From assembly GCA_012271025.1 (NCBI GenBank), contig JAAXHF010000210.1:1-35025 (forward strand): a stretch of DNA of 35,025 bases. The letters run 5' to 3'. Below, piece after piece: positions 1 to 8,147 of the stretch; positions within the stretch are counted from its first letter, which is position 1; each line of letters starts with the position of its first letter. The notes beneath the pieces were generated by a model that saw nothing but the letters and a program-made list of their open reading frames with translations, did not search any database and was not told the origin of the DNA. The position numbers were made by a program, and so were the translations under genes. Origin of the DNA: Deltaproteobacteria bacterium (GTDB lineage Bacteria; Desulfobacterota_B; Binatia; Bin18).

Positions 1-2106
1 GGCGGCAAGACGCGTCGGGCGGCCAAGATGGTCGTCCTGGACGTGGACCATCCCGACATTGTCGAATTCATCCAGTGCAAGGCCGAAGAGGAGCGCAAAG
101 CCTGGACCCTGATTGAGGCCGGCTACGACGGCTCGATTGACGGTGCGGCCTACAGCTCGGTCTTTTTTCAGAACGCCAACAACTCGGTCCGAGTCACCGA
201 TGCCTTCATGCATGCGGTGGTCAACCGCCAGCCGTGGTCAACCCGGCTGGTCACCAGCGGGCAAGACCACGAGAGCTTTGCGGCCGAGGCTCTGCTGCGC
301 CAGATCGCCCAGGCGACCTGGGAGTGTGGCGATCCGGGCATGCAGTTCGATACGACGATCAACGCCTGGCACACCTGTCCCAACAGCGGACGGATCAATG
401 CCAGCAACCCGTGCTCGGAGTACATGCACCTGGACGACAGCGCCTGCAACCTGGCCTCGCTCAACCTGATGAAGTTCCTCAAGGACGACGGCGGATTCGA
501 CACCGCAGCCTTCAAACATGCGGTCGATATCAGCATTACCGCCCAGGACATCATCGTTGACAACTCCAGCTATCCCACGCCCGATATTACCGACAATGCC
601 AGCGCCTTTCGCGAGCTGGGCCTGGGCTATGCCAACCTGGGCGCGGTTCTGATGTCCCTGGGTCTGCCCTACGATTCCGAGGCCGGCCGGCAGTACGCGG
701 GCGCGATTACGGCCCTGATGACCGGCCAGGCCTACTGCCAATCGGCTCGCATCGCCCAACAGCTCGGCCCGTTTGCCGGTTATGCGAGCAACCGTGAGCC
801 CATGCTGGCGGTGATCGATAAACATCGCGAGGCTGCCCATCGGCTCGACCCGTCCCTGGTGCCGCTGGAACTGTTGTCCGAAGCGCGCCGAGCCTGGGAC
901 GAGGCGCTGGCGCTGGGTCGTGAGGCCGGCTACCGCAACTCGCAAGCCACCGTCTTGGCCCCCACGGGAACCATCGCCTTCATGATGGACTGCGATACGA
1001 CCGGAGTTGAGCCGGACATTGCCCTGATCAAATACAAACGTCTGGTCGGCGGCGGGATGCTGAAACTGGTCAACACCACAGTGCCCCACGCGCTGGCGCG
1101 GCTCGGCTACACCAGCCGCGAGGTCCAGACCATTGTGGAATACATCGACGAGCAGGAGACGATTGAGGGCGCTCCGGGCCTGAAAGATACACACCTGGCG
1201 GTATTTGACTGCGCCTTCAAACCGGCCCGAGGCAGCCGGGCGATCCATCACATGGGGCATGTCCGGATGATGGGAGCGGTTCAGCCCTTTCTGTCGGGCG
1301 CCATCTCCAAAACGGTCAATCTGTCCAACGATGCCACGGTCGAGGATGTTATCGACGCGTATATGGAAGCCTGGCGCCTGGGTCTCAAGGCCGTCGCCAT
1401 CTATCGTGACGGGTGTAAGCGGGTCCAACCGCTGGAGACGCAAAAGCAAGCTCCGGCCGCAGACACACCGGCGCCCGCCGAGCGCAAACCCGAACGGCGC
1501 CGTCTGCCCATGGACCGCGACGCCATCTGTCATAAATTTGAGGTGGCCGGACACGAGGGCTATATCCATGTCGGCTTTTATGAAGACGGGACACCTGGAG
1601 AAATCTTCATCCGCATGGCCAAGGAGGGCAGCACTATCTCGGGCCTGATGGACTCGATTGCGACGCTGACTTCTCTGGCCCTGCAGTACGGCGTCCCGCT
1701 CGAAGCCCTGGTAAACAAGTTCGGCCATGTCCGCTTTGAGCCGTCCGGGTTTACCAAGAATGCGGATATTCCCTACGCCAAATCGTTGACCGATTATATC
1801 TTTCGTTTTCTGGGTACCCGCTTCCTGTCAACTGAGTTGAAAGAGGAAATCGGCCTGATCGAAACGCCGGATACCTTACCGCCAGCCGATCAGACTGCGG
1901 CCGTCACTGTTGAGCCGGTGGCTGAGGTCCGAGTCCCGGCGGCGGAGGCCAGCCGGCCAGTCCCGGTTTCAGATGACCGACCACAGGCTGCCACCTGGCA
2001 GTCGCAGGCCGACGCGCCGAGCTGTGCCGACTGCGGGTCAATCATGATCCGCAACGGATCGTGCTACAAGTGCCTCAACTGTGGCGCGACGAGCGGCTGC
2101 TCATAA
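1..2106 (+). CDS. nrdJ: Vitamin B12-dependent (class II) ribonucleotide reductase, 3' part
   Basis: Reduces ribonucleotides to deoxyribonucleotides with adenosylcobalamin as radical source, so it needs no oxygen or metal cofactor subunit. The reading frame is open from base 1 and the first codons already read GGKTRRAAKMVVLDVDHPDI, a conserved internal RNR stretch. The gene therefore starts upstream, and the ATG at base 28 is internal. The visible 701 residues contain NPCSE (about residues 136-140 of the fragment), the PTGTIAFMMDCDTTG loop (near 321-335), and a C-terminal Cys-rich tail with two CxxC pairs (about residues 675-698), which is typical of NrdJ and probably serves in thioredoxin re-reduction. 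A low-complexity linker rich in Pro, Ala and Val precedes the tail. It ends in TAA. Family assignment is firm; only the N-terminus is missing. Confidence 0.96.
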   Translation, partial: GGKTRRAAKMVVLDVDHPDIVEFIQCKAEEERKAWTLIEAGYDGSIDGAAYSSVFFQNANNSVRVTDAFMHAVVNRQPWSTRLVTSGQDHESFAAEALLRQIAQATWECGDPGMQFDTTINAWHTCPNSGRINASNPCSEYMHLDDSACNLASLNLMKFLKDDGGFDTAAFKHAVDISITAQDIIVDNSSYPTPDITDNASAFRELGLGYANLGAVLMSLGLPYDSEAGRQYAGAITALMTGQAYCQSARIAQQLGPFAGYASNREPMLAVIDKHREAAHRLDPSLVPLELLSEARRAWDEALALGREAGYRNSQATVLAPTGTIAFMMDCDTTGVEPDIALIKYKRLVGGGMLKLVNTTVPHALARLGYTSREVQTIVEYIDEQETIEGAPGLKDTHLAVFDCAFKPARGSRAIHHMGHVRMMGAVQPFLSGAISKTVNLSNDATVEDVIDAYMEAWRLGLKAVAIYRDGCKRVQPLETQKQAPAADTPAPAERKPERRRLPMDRDAICHKFEVAGHEGYIHVGFYEDGTPGEIFIRMAKEGSTISGLMDSIATLTSLALQYGVPLEALVNKFGHVRFEPSGFTKNADIPYAKSLTDYIFRFLGTRFLSTELKEEIGLIETPDTLPPADQTAAVTVEPVAEVRVPAAEASRPVPVSDDRPQAATWQSQADAPSCADCGSIMIRNGSCYKCLNCGATSGCS

Positions 2107-2156
2107 GACACAACGGTCGCACGTGTTGGGACGGGGAAGGACGTGCGGAGAGGATA

Positions 2157-2254
2157 CCGGGGAGGTGCCTTCCCCTGAGGGGAGAGGCCGGGTAACCGGG
2201 CGGGGCGTCCGTGTGGCGCCCCGTGGAAAAACAGAGGGATGATGATACCCCAGG
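2157..2254 (+). other. Candidate structured RNA: three packed hairpins with a closing stem
   Basis: Three stems lie side by side. The first is 2168-2187, with CCTTCCCC pairing GGGGA-G-AGG around a TGA loop and one bulged G. The second is 2188-2199, CCGG-GTAA-CCGG, a GNRA-type tetraloop. The third is 2201-2223, nine pairs around CGTGT. CCGGGG at 2157-2162 can pair with CCCCAGG at 2248-2254 (one bulge), giving a possible four-way junction. It sits between nrdJ and the small zinc finger gene. No U-tract follows, so it is not a simple terminator. I do not recognise a known riboswitch; it could be a leader of the next gene, a processed 3' UTR or chance in GC-rich DNA. Confidence 0.35.
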
Positions 2255-2291
2255 CTGTGGAGTGAGAGAGGCGTGCCACGAGGAGGGGAGT

Positions 2292-2561
2292 ATGGTCAAG
2301 CTTCTGAGCTGTACCCACGGCTGTCCGGGCCAGCCACGGCCGGCCCGGGTGACCCGGAGTTTTCGCCACCAGCCCAGTCACGCCGAGCTTGTTGTCCACG
2401 GCATTCCGGTGAATGTCTGCGCGGCGTGCGGACAGTCCTTTGTTGAGGAAGAGACGGCTGAGCAGCTCCAAGCCCTGCTCCAAGCCTTGCCGTCCCCGTG
2501 GCAGGGCAGAACGCATGTGGAATTCGGGGCTTGTTTCGGGGACAAGCCTGCCAGACTCTGA
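2292..2561 (+). CDS. YgiT-type zinc finger protein
   Basis: A small protein of 89 residues. It has a first Cys pair near the N-terminus (CTHGC) and a second pair VCAACG about 40 residues later, flanking the strand ELVVHGIPVNVCAACGQ. This is the layout of YgiT/MqsA N-terminal zinc-binding domains. The C-terminal part after the zinc domain is short and has no helix-turn-helix like that of full MqsA. ATG at 2292 is chosen because AGGAGG lies five bases upstream; longer in-frame starts have no ribosome binding site. Many YgiT-type proteins belong to toxin-antitoxin or hypothetical pairs, but no MqsR-like toxin is next to it. Function is unknown. Confidence 0.75.
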   Translation: MVKLLSCTHGCPGQPRPARVTRSFRHQPSHAELVVHGIPVNVCAACGQSFVEEETAEQLQALLQALPSPWQGRTHVEFGACFGDKPARL

Positions 2562-2591
2562 GAGTTGTGCTACAACAGTCTGAAACACGGC

Positions 2592-2615
2592 TCTCGCCTG
2601 TAGACAGGGGCGAGA
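2592..2615 (+). other. Hairpin in the leader of the alpha/beta hydrolase gene
   Basis: TCTCGCC (2592-2598) pairs with GGCGAGA (2609-2615), and TGT/ACA can pair inside. It lies about 20 bases before the ribosome binding site of the hydrolase gene. There is no following T-run, so it is not a clear terminator. It may stabilise the leader or be an operator. Confidence 0.3.
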
Positions 2616-2636
2616 ATCAAAGAGGGAGGACTGTGT

Positions 2637-3359
2637 ATGCCGATATTCGAACGCGGTGATATCACCCTGTACTATGAGGAGCACGGCGCGGGGTTTCCGA
2701 TTTTGCTCATCGCTCCGGGCGGGATGCGTTCTGCGGTGCCCTTCTGGGATCAAGCAGCCTGGAACCCCATTCCGCAGCTCGCCGCCCACTATCGCGTCAT
2801 TGCCATGGATCAGCGCAACGCCGGCCAGTCCAGCGCTCCGATCAGGGCAACGGACAGCTGGCACGTCTATACTGAGGATCAACTGGCCCTGCTCGATCAT
2901 CTCGGCGTTAATCGCTTTCATGTCGCCGGCATGTGTATAGGCGGTCCGTACTGCATGGGCCTGATCCAGGCCGCTCCGCAGCGGGTGACCTCGGCGGTCT
3001 TGTTTCAGACGATCGGTCTGTCGGATAACCGCCAGGCATTTTACGACATGTTCGACGGCTGGGCCGACGCCCTCAGGCCGGATCGCCCAGAGGTGAGTGC
3101 CGAGGTCTGGGAGTCGTTCAAAACGGCGATGTATGGCGGGGATTTTCTGTTTAATGTGTCACAAGAGTTTGTCGCCCAGTGCCAGACGCCGCTTCTGGTC
3201 CTACTCGGCAACGATGTGTACCATCCGTCCGAAACCTCACGCGATATCGCGCGGCTGGCCCCAAACGCCACGCTGATTGAAAGCTGGAAAGAGCCCCAGG
3301 ATCAGCCGGCGGCCAAACAGGCGGTCGAGGACTTTTTGGCCCAGCATACCCCGCGCTAG
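2637..3359 (+). CDS. Alpha/beta hydrolase fold protein with Cys at the nucleophile position
   Basis: 240 residues, a full-length alpha/beta hydrolase fold. The oxyanion region is LLIAPGGMRS, followed by the DQRNAGQS turn. The nucleophile elbow reads GMCIGG where most hydrolases have GxSxG, so the nucleophile would be Cys, as in dienelactone hydrolases. The acid is probably Asp in LLGNDVYHP. The usual catalytic His near the C-terminus (GHxxxxE) is not obvious; the nearby segment reads SWKEPQDQPA, so the enzyme may work differently or not be a hydrolase. GGGAGG precedes the ATG. The next gene starts 13 bases after the stop, which suggests one operon with the DDN-type reductase. Substrate unknown. 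Confidence 0.85.
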   Translation: MPIFERGDITLYYEEHGAGFPILLIAPGGMRSAVPFWDQAAWNPIPQLAAHYRVIAMDQRNAGQSSAPIRATDSWHVYTEDQLALLDHLGVNRFHVAGMCIGGPYCMGLIQAAPQRVTSAVLFQTIGLSDNRQAFYDMFDGWADALRPDRPEVSAEVWESFKTAMYGGDFLFNVSQEFVAQCQTPLLVLLGNDVYHPSETSRDIARLAPNATLIESWKEPQDQPAAKQAVEDFLAQHTPR

Positions 3360-3372
3360 ACAGGAGGACACG

Positions 3373-3834
3373 ATGAGCGAGGCCAAAGCGCCCCAACTGC
3401 CGCAGTGGATCACCGACCACCTGCAACGCTATCTGGACACCAACGGCGCCGACGGACATATGTGGGACTCGGGGCCGGTCGGCGGGCCGGGCCTCCTGCC
3501 GACTCTGCTGTTGACAACGAACGGCCGACGCTCGGGCAAGCCCATCACCATGCCGCTGATCTATGGCGAGGCGGACGGCAGCTACATCATCGTCGCCTCA
3601 AAGGGCGGCGCGCCACAGCATCCCGGCTGGTATCTGAACCTGGCCGCCAACCCTCAGGTCGAGGTGCAGGTCCGCGACAAGCGTTTTCGGGCTACCGCCC
3701 GCACTGCCAGCGGACAAGAGCGAAGCAGCCTGTGGCAAAAAATGCGCGGTATCTATCCGCCCTACGACGAGTACCAGGCCAAAACCGAACGGGAGATCCC
3801 GGTGGTTGTGCTCGAGCCGCAGGGCGAGGTCTAG
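3373..3834 (+). CDS. DDN-type nitroreductase family, deazaflavin (F420)-dependent oxidoreductase
   Basis: 153 residues with the split-barrel signature of the DDN family. The central part reads LLTTNGRRSGKPITMPLIYG, then YIIVASKGGAPQHPGWYLNL and NPQVEVQV. Characterised members bind F420H2 and reduce quinones or nitro compounds, often at the membrane. The start ATG has AGGAGG seven bases upstream. It is the second gene after the alpha/beta hydrolase. With the LLM-class protein at 21607 it suggests that the organism makes F420, although no F420 biosynthesis gene is in view. The natural substrate cannot be read from the sequence. Confidence 0.9.
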   Translation: MSEAKAPQLPQWITDHLQRYLDTNGADGHMWDSGPVGGPGLLPTLLLTTNGRRSGKPITMPLIYGEADGSYIIVASKGGAPQHPGWYLNLAANPQVEVQVRDKRFRATARTASGQERSSLWQKMRGIYPPYDEYQAKTEREIPVVVLEPQGEV

Positions 3835-3855
3835 GACGAGGCCGGCAGGCTCTGG

Positions 3856-4416
3856 TCAGGGAGCCTGCGCCTTCTCCTCCTTGAGCACGTATAAGCCGTC
3901 CAGCTGGCGGTAGCGTTCCGCCCAGTCAGTACCATAGCCGACCAGAAAGCCCTGGGGGTGTACAAACCCGACCTGATCAACGGGAACCTCGCGCTGGGTC
4001 CGCCCTTCTTTTTTGACCAAGACGCAGACCGTAAGCGAACGCGGCCCGGCCTGCCTCAGGCGGCCTATCACAGCATCAAGCGTCAGACCCGTATCAAGAA
4101 CGGTATCGACCAGAATGACATCCTGGTCGCGAAACTCTTGGCTGGGGCCGTGCGACAGCCCCACACGGCCCGTCGAGCTGGTCGCCCGTCCATAACTGGC
4201 GGCCTGGACAAAAGAGACCCGGACCGGGATATCCATCAACCGGACGAGGTCGGCCACAAAAATAAACGCCCCCTTGAGAATGCCGACCACCAGCGGCTCG
4301 CGGCCGGCAAAGGTCCGAGACAGCTGTCGGGCCATGGCCCGCACCCGGCTCGCAATTTGGGCCGGCGTGTAGACCAAGGACAGCTCCGGGGGAACGGCGG
4401 CCCTGGTCTGCGTCAT
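3856..4416 (-). CDS. hpt: Hypoxanthine phosphoribosyltransferase
   Basis: Salvages hypoxanthine and guanine with PRPP to give IMP and GMP. The 186-residue protein has the PRPP-binding loop DVILVDTVLDTGLTL (about residues 99-113), slightly changed from the usual VEDIVDTGLT, and the early segment VVGILKGAFIFVADLVR typical of bacterial HPRT. The flexible loop region SYGRATSSTGRV and the C-terminal VGYGTDWAERYRQL are also in place. It converges on the DDN-type gene with 21 bases between stops, and is divergent from the FAD oxidase gene. Confidence 0.93.
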   Translation of the reverse strand: MTQTRAAVPPELSLVYTPAQIASRVRAMARQLSRTFAGREPLVVGILKGAFIFVADLVRLMDIPVRVSFVQAASYGRATSSTGRVGLSHGPSQEFRDQDVILVDTVLDTGLTLDAVIGRLRQAGPRSLTVCVLVKKEGRTQREVPVDQVGFVHPQGFLVGYGTDWAERYRQLDGLYVLKEEKAQAP

Positions 4417-4491
4417 CGGAGTGCTCTCAAGACAACGAATATATTCATCGGCCCGGCCATGCTATCCTACACGCCAGGAAAGTGTAGCCCT
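4417..4491. other. Divergent intergenic region between hpt and the FAD oxidase gene
   Basis: 75 bases that must hold both promoters. It includes a perfect ten-base palindrome, GAATATATTC at 4437-4446, which contains a possible -10 element for the hpt side. AGGAAAG at about 4476-4482 is the ribosome binding site for the oxidase ATG at 4492. No clear -35 elements. Confidence 0.3.
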
Positions 4492-5946
4492 ATGCATCCG
4501 GCTGTCTCCTCCCTGCGGGCCGCTCTAGGCCCAGACTCGGTTCTGACTGCCCCGGCAGTCCAGACGCCTTTGCGCCGCGACGCGCTACGCCCACACCGGG
4601 GTTTTCACGCCATGACCGGCTTCGAGCAGCCGCCTGTGGCGGTCGTGCAACCCGACTCGACCCAGCAGGTGGTGGACCTCGTCGCCATTGCACGCCGTCA
4701 CGCGCTGCCGCTGGTTCCGCGTGGCGGAGGCAGCGGCCTGATGGGTGGAGCCCTGTCCGTCCGGCCGGGCATCATCGTTGACCTGCGACGCCTGGATCGC
4801 ATCCTGGCCCTCGACCGCCAGGCGCTGAGCGTGCGGGTCCAGAGCGGCGTGCGCCTGCGGACGCTAGGTGCATACCTGGACCAACACGACCTGCTGCTCG
4901 GCCACGATCCGTGGTCTGTTGGCGTGGCCACCGTTGGCGGGGCGCTCAGCACCAACGGGCTGGGCTATCTCGGCGGACGCTACGGCTCGATGGGGGATCA
5001 GGTGCTCGGGCTTGAGGCCGTGCTCGGCACCGGAACCGTTGTCCGCACGCCCGCCCTGCGCAAACGCTCGACCGGTCCGGATCTGACCCGGCTCTTTATT
5101 GGCGCGGAAGGCACGCTGGGTATTGTGACCGAGGTCACGTTGCGCATCTTTCCCCGACCCCGGACCCGGACTCTGCTCGGTTTTACCTTTGCGGACTTTC
5201 CGAGCGGCTTTCGCGCCCTGCTCGAGATGCAGAGCTATGGCCTGCAGCCAAGCTCCATGGATTTGTCGGCCGATAGCTGGCCGCCTGAACTTCAGGAACG
5301 CCAGGCTGTCCCGGAATCCGACACCGCTCCAGCCTCAACGGCTTCCCCCACGGCCTATCTGGTACTTGTTTTTGACGGCCGAGAGGCAGAGGTCGCCGCC
5401 CAGCAAGACCTGGCCCAGGCGATTGCCCTCCGTCACGGCGCCGTACCGGAAGACAAGGTCGCCGACCTCGACGCCTATTGGTCTACGCGTCATAGCGCAG
5501 CCGACCGCTGGGCCGCAGATCCCGCTCAGCGTGACGGCGTGTGGCTCAACACCCGAGCCGGCAAAGCCCAGCTGGATTATCTCCACCTCAGCATCCCGGT
5601 CACCAAACTGCTCGACTTTCGCCTCCGGATTGCCGACCGGTTGCAGGCCAGCCCGGTCCAGCTGTGCCAGGAAGCGGTCTGGATCTGGCCCGAATGCTAT
5701 TCCCTGGTGTTGTACTGTTCGCCCGTTCGCGATCCCGCCGCCGCCCAGACCATGCGGCAGACAACCGATACCATTCTGAGAATAGCCCAGGACATCGGTG
5801 GCTCAATCGAGTATGTCCATGGCATAGGCGTACGTCTCAGCCATCTGATCCAGCGCGAACTGGGTAGCGGCCTGGCGGTTCTCCGCAGCCTGAAGGCCAG
5901 CCTTGATCCGGCCGGCATCATGAATCCCGGCAAACTCGGGTTGTAA
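4492..5946 (+). CDS. FAD-linked oxidase (GlcD / D-lactate dehydrogenase-like)
   Basis: 484 residues. An N-terminal FAD-binding PCMH-type domain shows PLVPRGGGSGLMGGAL, VDLRRLDRIL, and the second FAD segment GVATVGGALSTNGLGYLGGRYGSMGDQVLGLEAVL. It is followed by LFIGAEGTLGIVTEVTLRI and a C-terminal FAD-oxidase domain ending GSIEYVHGIGVRLSHLI ... LDPAGIMNPGKLGL. Such enzymes oxidise 2-hydroxy acids or act on alkyl-DHAP-like substrates; the exact one is not clear. The frame stays open upstream to 3958, but that part runs antisense over hpt. AGGAAAG nine bases before 4492 supports the start there. Monocistronic as far as can be seen. Confidence 0.88.
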   Translation: MHPAVSSLRAALGPDSVLTAPAVQTPLRRDALRPHRGFHAMTGFEQPPVAVVQPDSTQQVVDLVAIARRHALPLVPRGGGSGLMGGALSVRPGIIVDLRRLDRILALDRQALSVRVQSGVRLRTLGAYLDQHDLLLGHDPWSVGVATVGGALSTNGLGYLGGRYGSMGDQVLGLEAVLGTGTVVRTPALRKRSTGPDLTRLFIGAEGTLGIVTEVTLRIFPRPRTRTLLGFTFADFPSGFRALLEMQSYGLQPSSMDLSADSWPPELQERQAVPESDTAPASTASPTAYLVLVFDGREAEVAAQQDLAQAIALRHGAVPEDKVADLDAYWSTRHSAADRWAADPAQRDGVWLNTRAGKAQLDYLHLSIPVTKLLDFRLRIADRLQASPVQLCQEAVWIWPECYSLVLYCSPVRDPAAAQTMRQTTDTILRIAQDIGGSIEYVHGIGVRLSHLIQRELGSGLAVLRSLKASLDPAGIMNPGKLGL

Positions 5947-5971
5947 GCGCCTTCCTGCGCCCAGCCCAGTT

Positions 5972-6160
5972 TCAGTTGCTCCGGGTCAGGGCCATCTGCT
6001 CTGGATACATATACGAGATGGCATAGATCACATGCGGGCCGGACGATTTCTGCATCTTGATCTGCTTGGGCCGGACGTGTGGCGTGATGTGCAAAATAAA
6101 GCCATTGCGAGCGGTGAGCAGTCGGGACGGTTGTGGCAGCTGGGGCGGCTTGTCTCGCAT
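5972..6160 (-). CDS. Small hypothetical protein (62 aa)
   Basis: A short reading frame that starts four bases after the stop of the 72-residue gene upstream, with GAGGTGGGG about ten bases before the ATG, so it is probably translated with it. The sequence is basic (ending YMYPEQMALTRSN) with no recognised motif or signal peptide. A longer in-frame start at 6187 would overlap the upstream gene. Coding status is uncertain. Confidence 0.4.
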   Translation of the reverse strand: MRDKPPQLPQPSRLLTARNGFILHITPHVRPKQIKMQKSSGPHVIYAISYMYPEQMALTRSN

Positions 6161-6164
6161 ATCT

Positions 6165-6383
6165 TTAATGCCCCACCTCTTTCTCAAAGGGTTCCTCTGC
6201 TTCCTCAGCCTGATCCAGCAAATAGCTCAACTCACGAAAGGCTTCGTTCACATGATGCGCAACGGCCAGCAGCGAACCGTAGGCGTCTTCGTCCGGGTCA
6301 TACTGTTTGAGATGGTCATTGATCATACGCAGGAGGTCGCGCATCTGCTCTTCCGCACTCCAAAGATGCTCGCACGAAGCCAT
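6165..6383 (-). CDS. Small acidic helical hypothetical protein (72 aa)
   Basis: AAAGGAGG lies six bases before the ATG, a strong ribosome binding site, so it is very likely translated. The product is acidic and probably all-helical: it begins MASCEHLWSAEEQMRDLLRM, has HHVNEAFRELSYLLDQAEEA in the middle, and ends EEPFEKEVGH. There is no signal peptide or membrane segment. I do not recognise the family. It is probably co-transcribed with the 62-residue frame downstream. Confidence 0.65.
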   Translation of the reverse strand: MASCEHLWSAEEQMRDLLRMINDHLKQYDPDEDAYGSLLAVAHHVNEAFRELSYLLDQAEEAEEPFEKEVGH

Positions 6384-6470
6384 GACGTCCTCCTTTCAGG
6401 GCTCTGTAGCGTGGGTATTCTAGCTGACAAGCGTGATCCCGCCTAGAGCCTGTCAGAGAGGCGACCCAGA

Positions 6471-6499
6471 TTGCAGACTGCGGCAAAGCTGGATATGCA
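6471..6499 (+). promoter_or_regulatory. Candidate promoter of the TPR gene
   Basis: TTGCAG at 6471-6476 and TATGCA at 6494-6499 with 17 bases between, about 34 bases before the GTG start. The -10 is weak, so this is a tentative sigma-70-like call. Confidence 0.3.
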
Positions 6500-6532
6500 T
6501 AGAGAAACAGCATAGCGAAACTGGAGGGCACC

Positions 6533-7312
6533 GTGCGAAAATGGTATTGGCGGCTGAGCGGGCTGGGCCTTGGTCTGGGACTCTCGGTGCTGGCACAGGC
6601 CGAGGGATCGGATCGGATGACTCGGGGTCTGGGCTATGAAGAAAGGATGAGCTGGAGTGAGGCGATCTCTGAGTACACCACGCTGCTCACGGAAGAGCCC
6701 GAGCACGTCGAGGCGCGCTACCGTCTGGGCGTCGTGTATGAGAAGCTGGGCGCCATTGACACGTCCCTGAACTGGCACCGGGAGGTCTTGAAGCGCACGC
6801 CCGACCACGGCGGAGCACGAACCGCCCTGGCCGGCTACTATGTGAAGCGCGGGGCCGAGTTGCGCCGCAACAATAAGCCGGCTGAGGCTGCCCGGGCGTT
6901 TCAGCAAGCCCTGCAATACAGTCAGGACTCGGCCTCGGTCCATTTTGAGCTGGGTCAGGAGTTGGCCAAGATGGGTCAGCAGGACGAGGCCATTGAGGCC
7001 TACAGAACAGCTATTCGGCTTGAGCCGGGCATGAGCGCGGCCCACAATCAACTGGCCAAGGTATACACCGAGAAGGGGCTGTATCAAGAGGCCCGGCACG
7101 AGTATGAAGAGGTCGTCCGCCTGAATCCGGACGATCCGGAAGCCCATCATGGCCTGGGTGTGGTGTATAGCGAACTTGGCCAACACGACGAGGCAATCGC
7201 CACCCTGGAGAAATCGTGGAAGGGCTATCTGAAGCTCGGACGCCGCGATCTGGCCCGCCCGGCGTTCGATCTGCAGAAAAAGCTGATGGCCGAAAAATTG
7301 GCCGAGCAATAA
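6533..7312 (+). CDS. Secreted tetratricopeptide repeat protein
   Basis: 259 residues, GTG start with GGAGGG just upstream. A basic N-terminus and a hydrophobic Gly/Leu segment ending VLAQA at about residue 23 look like a Sec signal peptide, so the protein is probably periplasmic. The rest is tandem TPR units of 34 residues, for example AISEYTTLLTEEPEHVEARY, SVHFELGQELAKMGQQDEAI, AAHNQLAKVYTEKGLYQEAR and AHHGLGVVYSELGQHDEAIA. TPRs are protein-binding scaffolds; the partner is unknown. It converges on hpnG with 37 bases between stops. Confidence 0.88.
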   Translation: MRKWYWRLSGLGLGLGLSVLAQAEGSDRMTRGLGYEERMSWSEAISEYTTLLTEEPEHVEARYRLGVVYEKLGAIDTSLNWHREVLKRTPDHGGARTALAGYYVKRGAELRRNNKPAEAARAFQQALQYSQDSASVHFELGQELAKMGQQDEAIEAYRTAIRLEPGMSAAHNQLAKVYTEKGLYQEARHEYEEVVRLNPDDPEAHHGLGVVYSELGQHDEAIATLEKSWKGYLKLGRRDLARPAFDLQKKLMAEKLAEQ

Positions 7313-7349
7313 GTGCGGCTAAGACAACCACGATTCTCCACGAGCGGTA

Positions 7350-8105
7350 CTACGACCCCAGAACGGGCAACAGCACCCGGCACAGCCGGGCAATCGTCTG
7401 GGCGGCGGTGGTCCGGCTCCGTCCCAGGGCGAACAGGACGGGCAGCGAACCGGGCTGGGTCAGCATCAGCGAGGCGGCCTTGAGAGGCCGGATATCGCCT
7501 TCAGGCGTGGTCAGCCCCGTGAGAGCGGGTAAGGACATACCGAGCGGATCGAGAATAACCCGCAGAGGCAGGAAGGGAAGCCCCCGAGCTTGGGCAAACG
7601 CGGCGTGTACACCGCTCTCCATCTCCACCGCAATCGCCTGGGTGAGTCGGCCGTAGTGGGCTTTCTCCTGGCTGCTGAGCAACACCCGCGGACTGCTGAA
7701 CAGCGGTCCGTCCGCCACACCGATTCCGGCCTGTTCCGCACCGGTACGCGCCTGTTTCAAAAAACCAGGGTGGGTCGGAAAACGCTTGAGTTGCGTCGGG
7801 GAGTCGGCCGCAGACACCCGAACATCGGGTGCCAGCACGAGCTGACCCGACACCAGATCCGCCCGCAGAGCGCCGGCGCAGCCGACGGACACCACGGCCG
7901 ACAGAGGCATGTCCTGGAACCGCTCAAGCGCAGACCGTGTTCGGCGCGGGCCGATCCCGCCGGTCATAACCACGACTTCCCGCCGCCCCGCCATTCCCCG
8001 CCACACCCGTTTGTCTTCGCGCCTGGACTGGCGCAGAACGGCGCGCACCGCAGCACTCTCCCAGGACAGGGCGGTAAAGACGGCCAGGGGAAGAGCGGTG
8101 TCCAT
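7350..8105 (-). CDS. hpnG: Hopanoid-associated nucleoside phosphorylase
   Basis: A nucleoside phosphorylase of the PNP/UDP family, about 251 residues. HpnG removes adenine from adenosylhopane to give (phospho)ribosylhopane in extended hopanoid synthesis. Motifs seen are VVVMTGGIGPRRTRSALERF, SVGCAGAL and IAVEMESGVHAAFAQARGLP, the family's base- and ribose-binding EMES segment. The last gene of the hpnA-hpnB-hpnG run, it starts 42 bases after hpnB stops, and this context is the main reason to prefer HpnG over an MTA/SAH nucleosidase. ATG at 8105 is used; a TTG directly before it (8108) is also possible. The Shine-Dalgarno sequence is weak. Confidence 0.85.
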   Translation of the reverse strand: MDTALPLAVFTALSWESAAVRAVLRQSRREDKRVWRGMAGRREVVVMTGGIGPRRTRSALERFQDMPLSAVVSVGCAGALRADLVSGQLVLAPDVRVSAADSPTQLKRFPTHPGFLKQARTGAEQAGIGVADGPLFSSPRVLLSSQEKAHYGRLTQAIAVEMESGVHAAFAQARGLPFLPLRVILDPLGMSLPALTGLTTPEGDIRPLKAASLMLTQPGSLPVLFALGRSRTTAAQTIARLCRVLLPVLGS

Positions 8106-8147
8106 CAATAGAGTCTCAGAGATAAGCGTACGCTCAATACGATGCCG

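Noticed and set aside
238..1728. A 496-residue open frame antisense to nrdJ
   Set aside because: Shadow frame of GC-rich coding DNA: low-complexity, no motif or ribosome binding site, while the sense strand is a clear NrdJ.
2201..2223. Terminator of nrdJ
   Set aside because: A strong hairpin, but GTGGAAAAAC follows in place of a T-run, so it is not an intrinsic terminator on the plus strand.
3958..4491. Upstream extension of the FAD oxidase frame
   Set aside because: Runs antisense through hpt and has no start signal; AGGAAAG supports the ATG at 4492.
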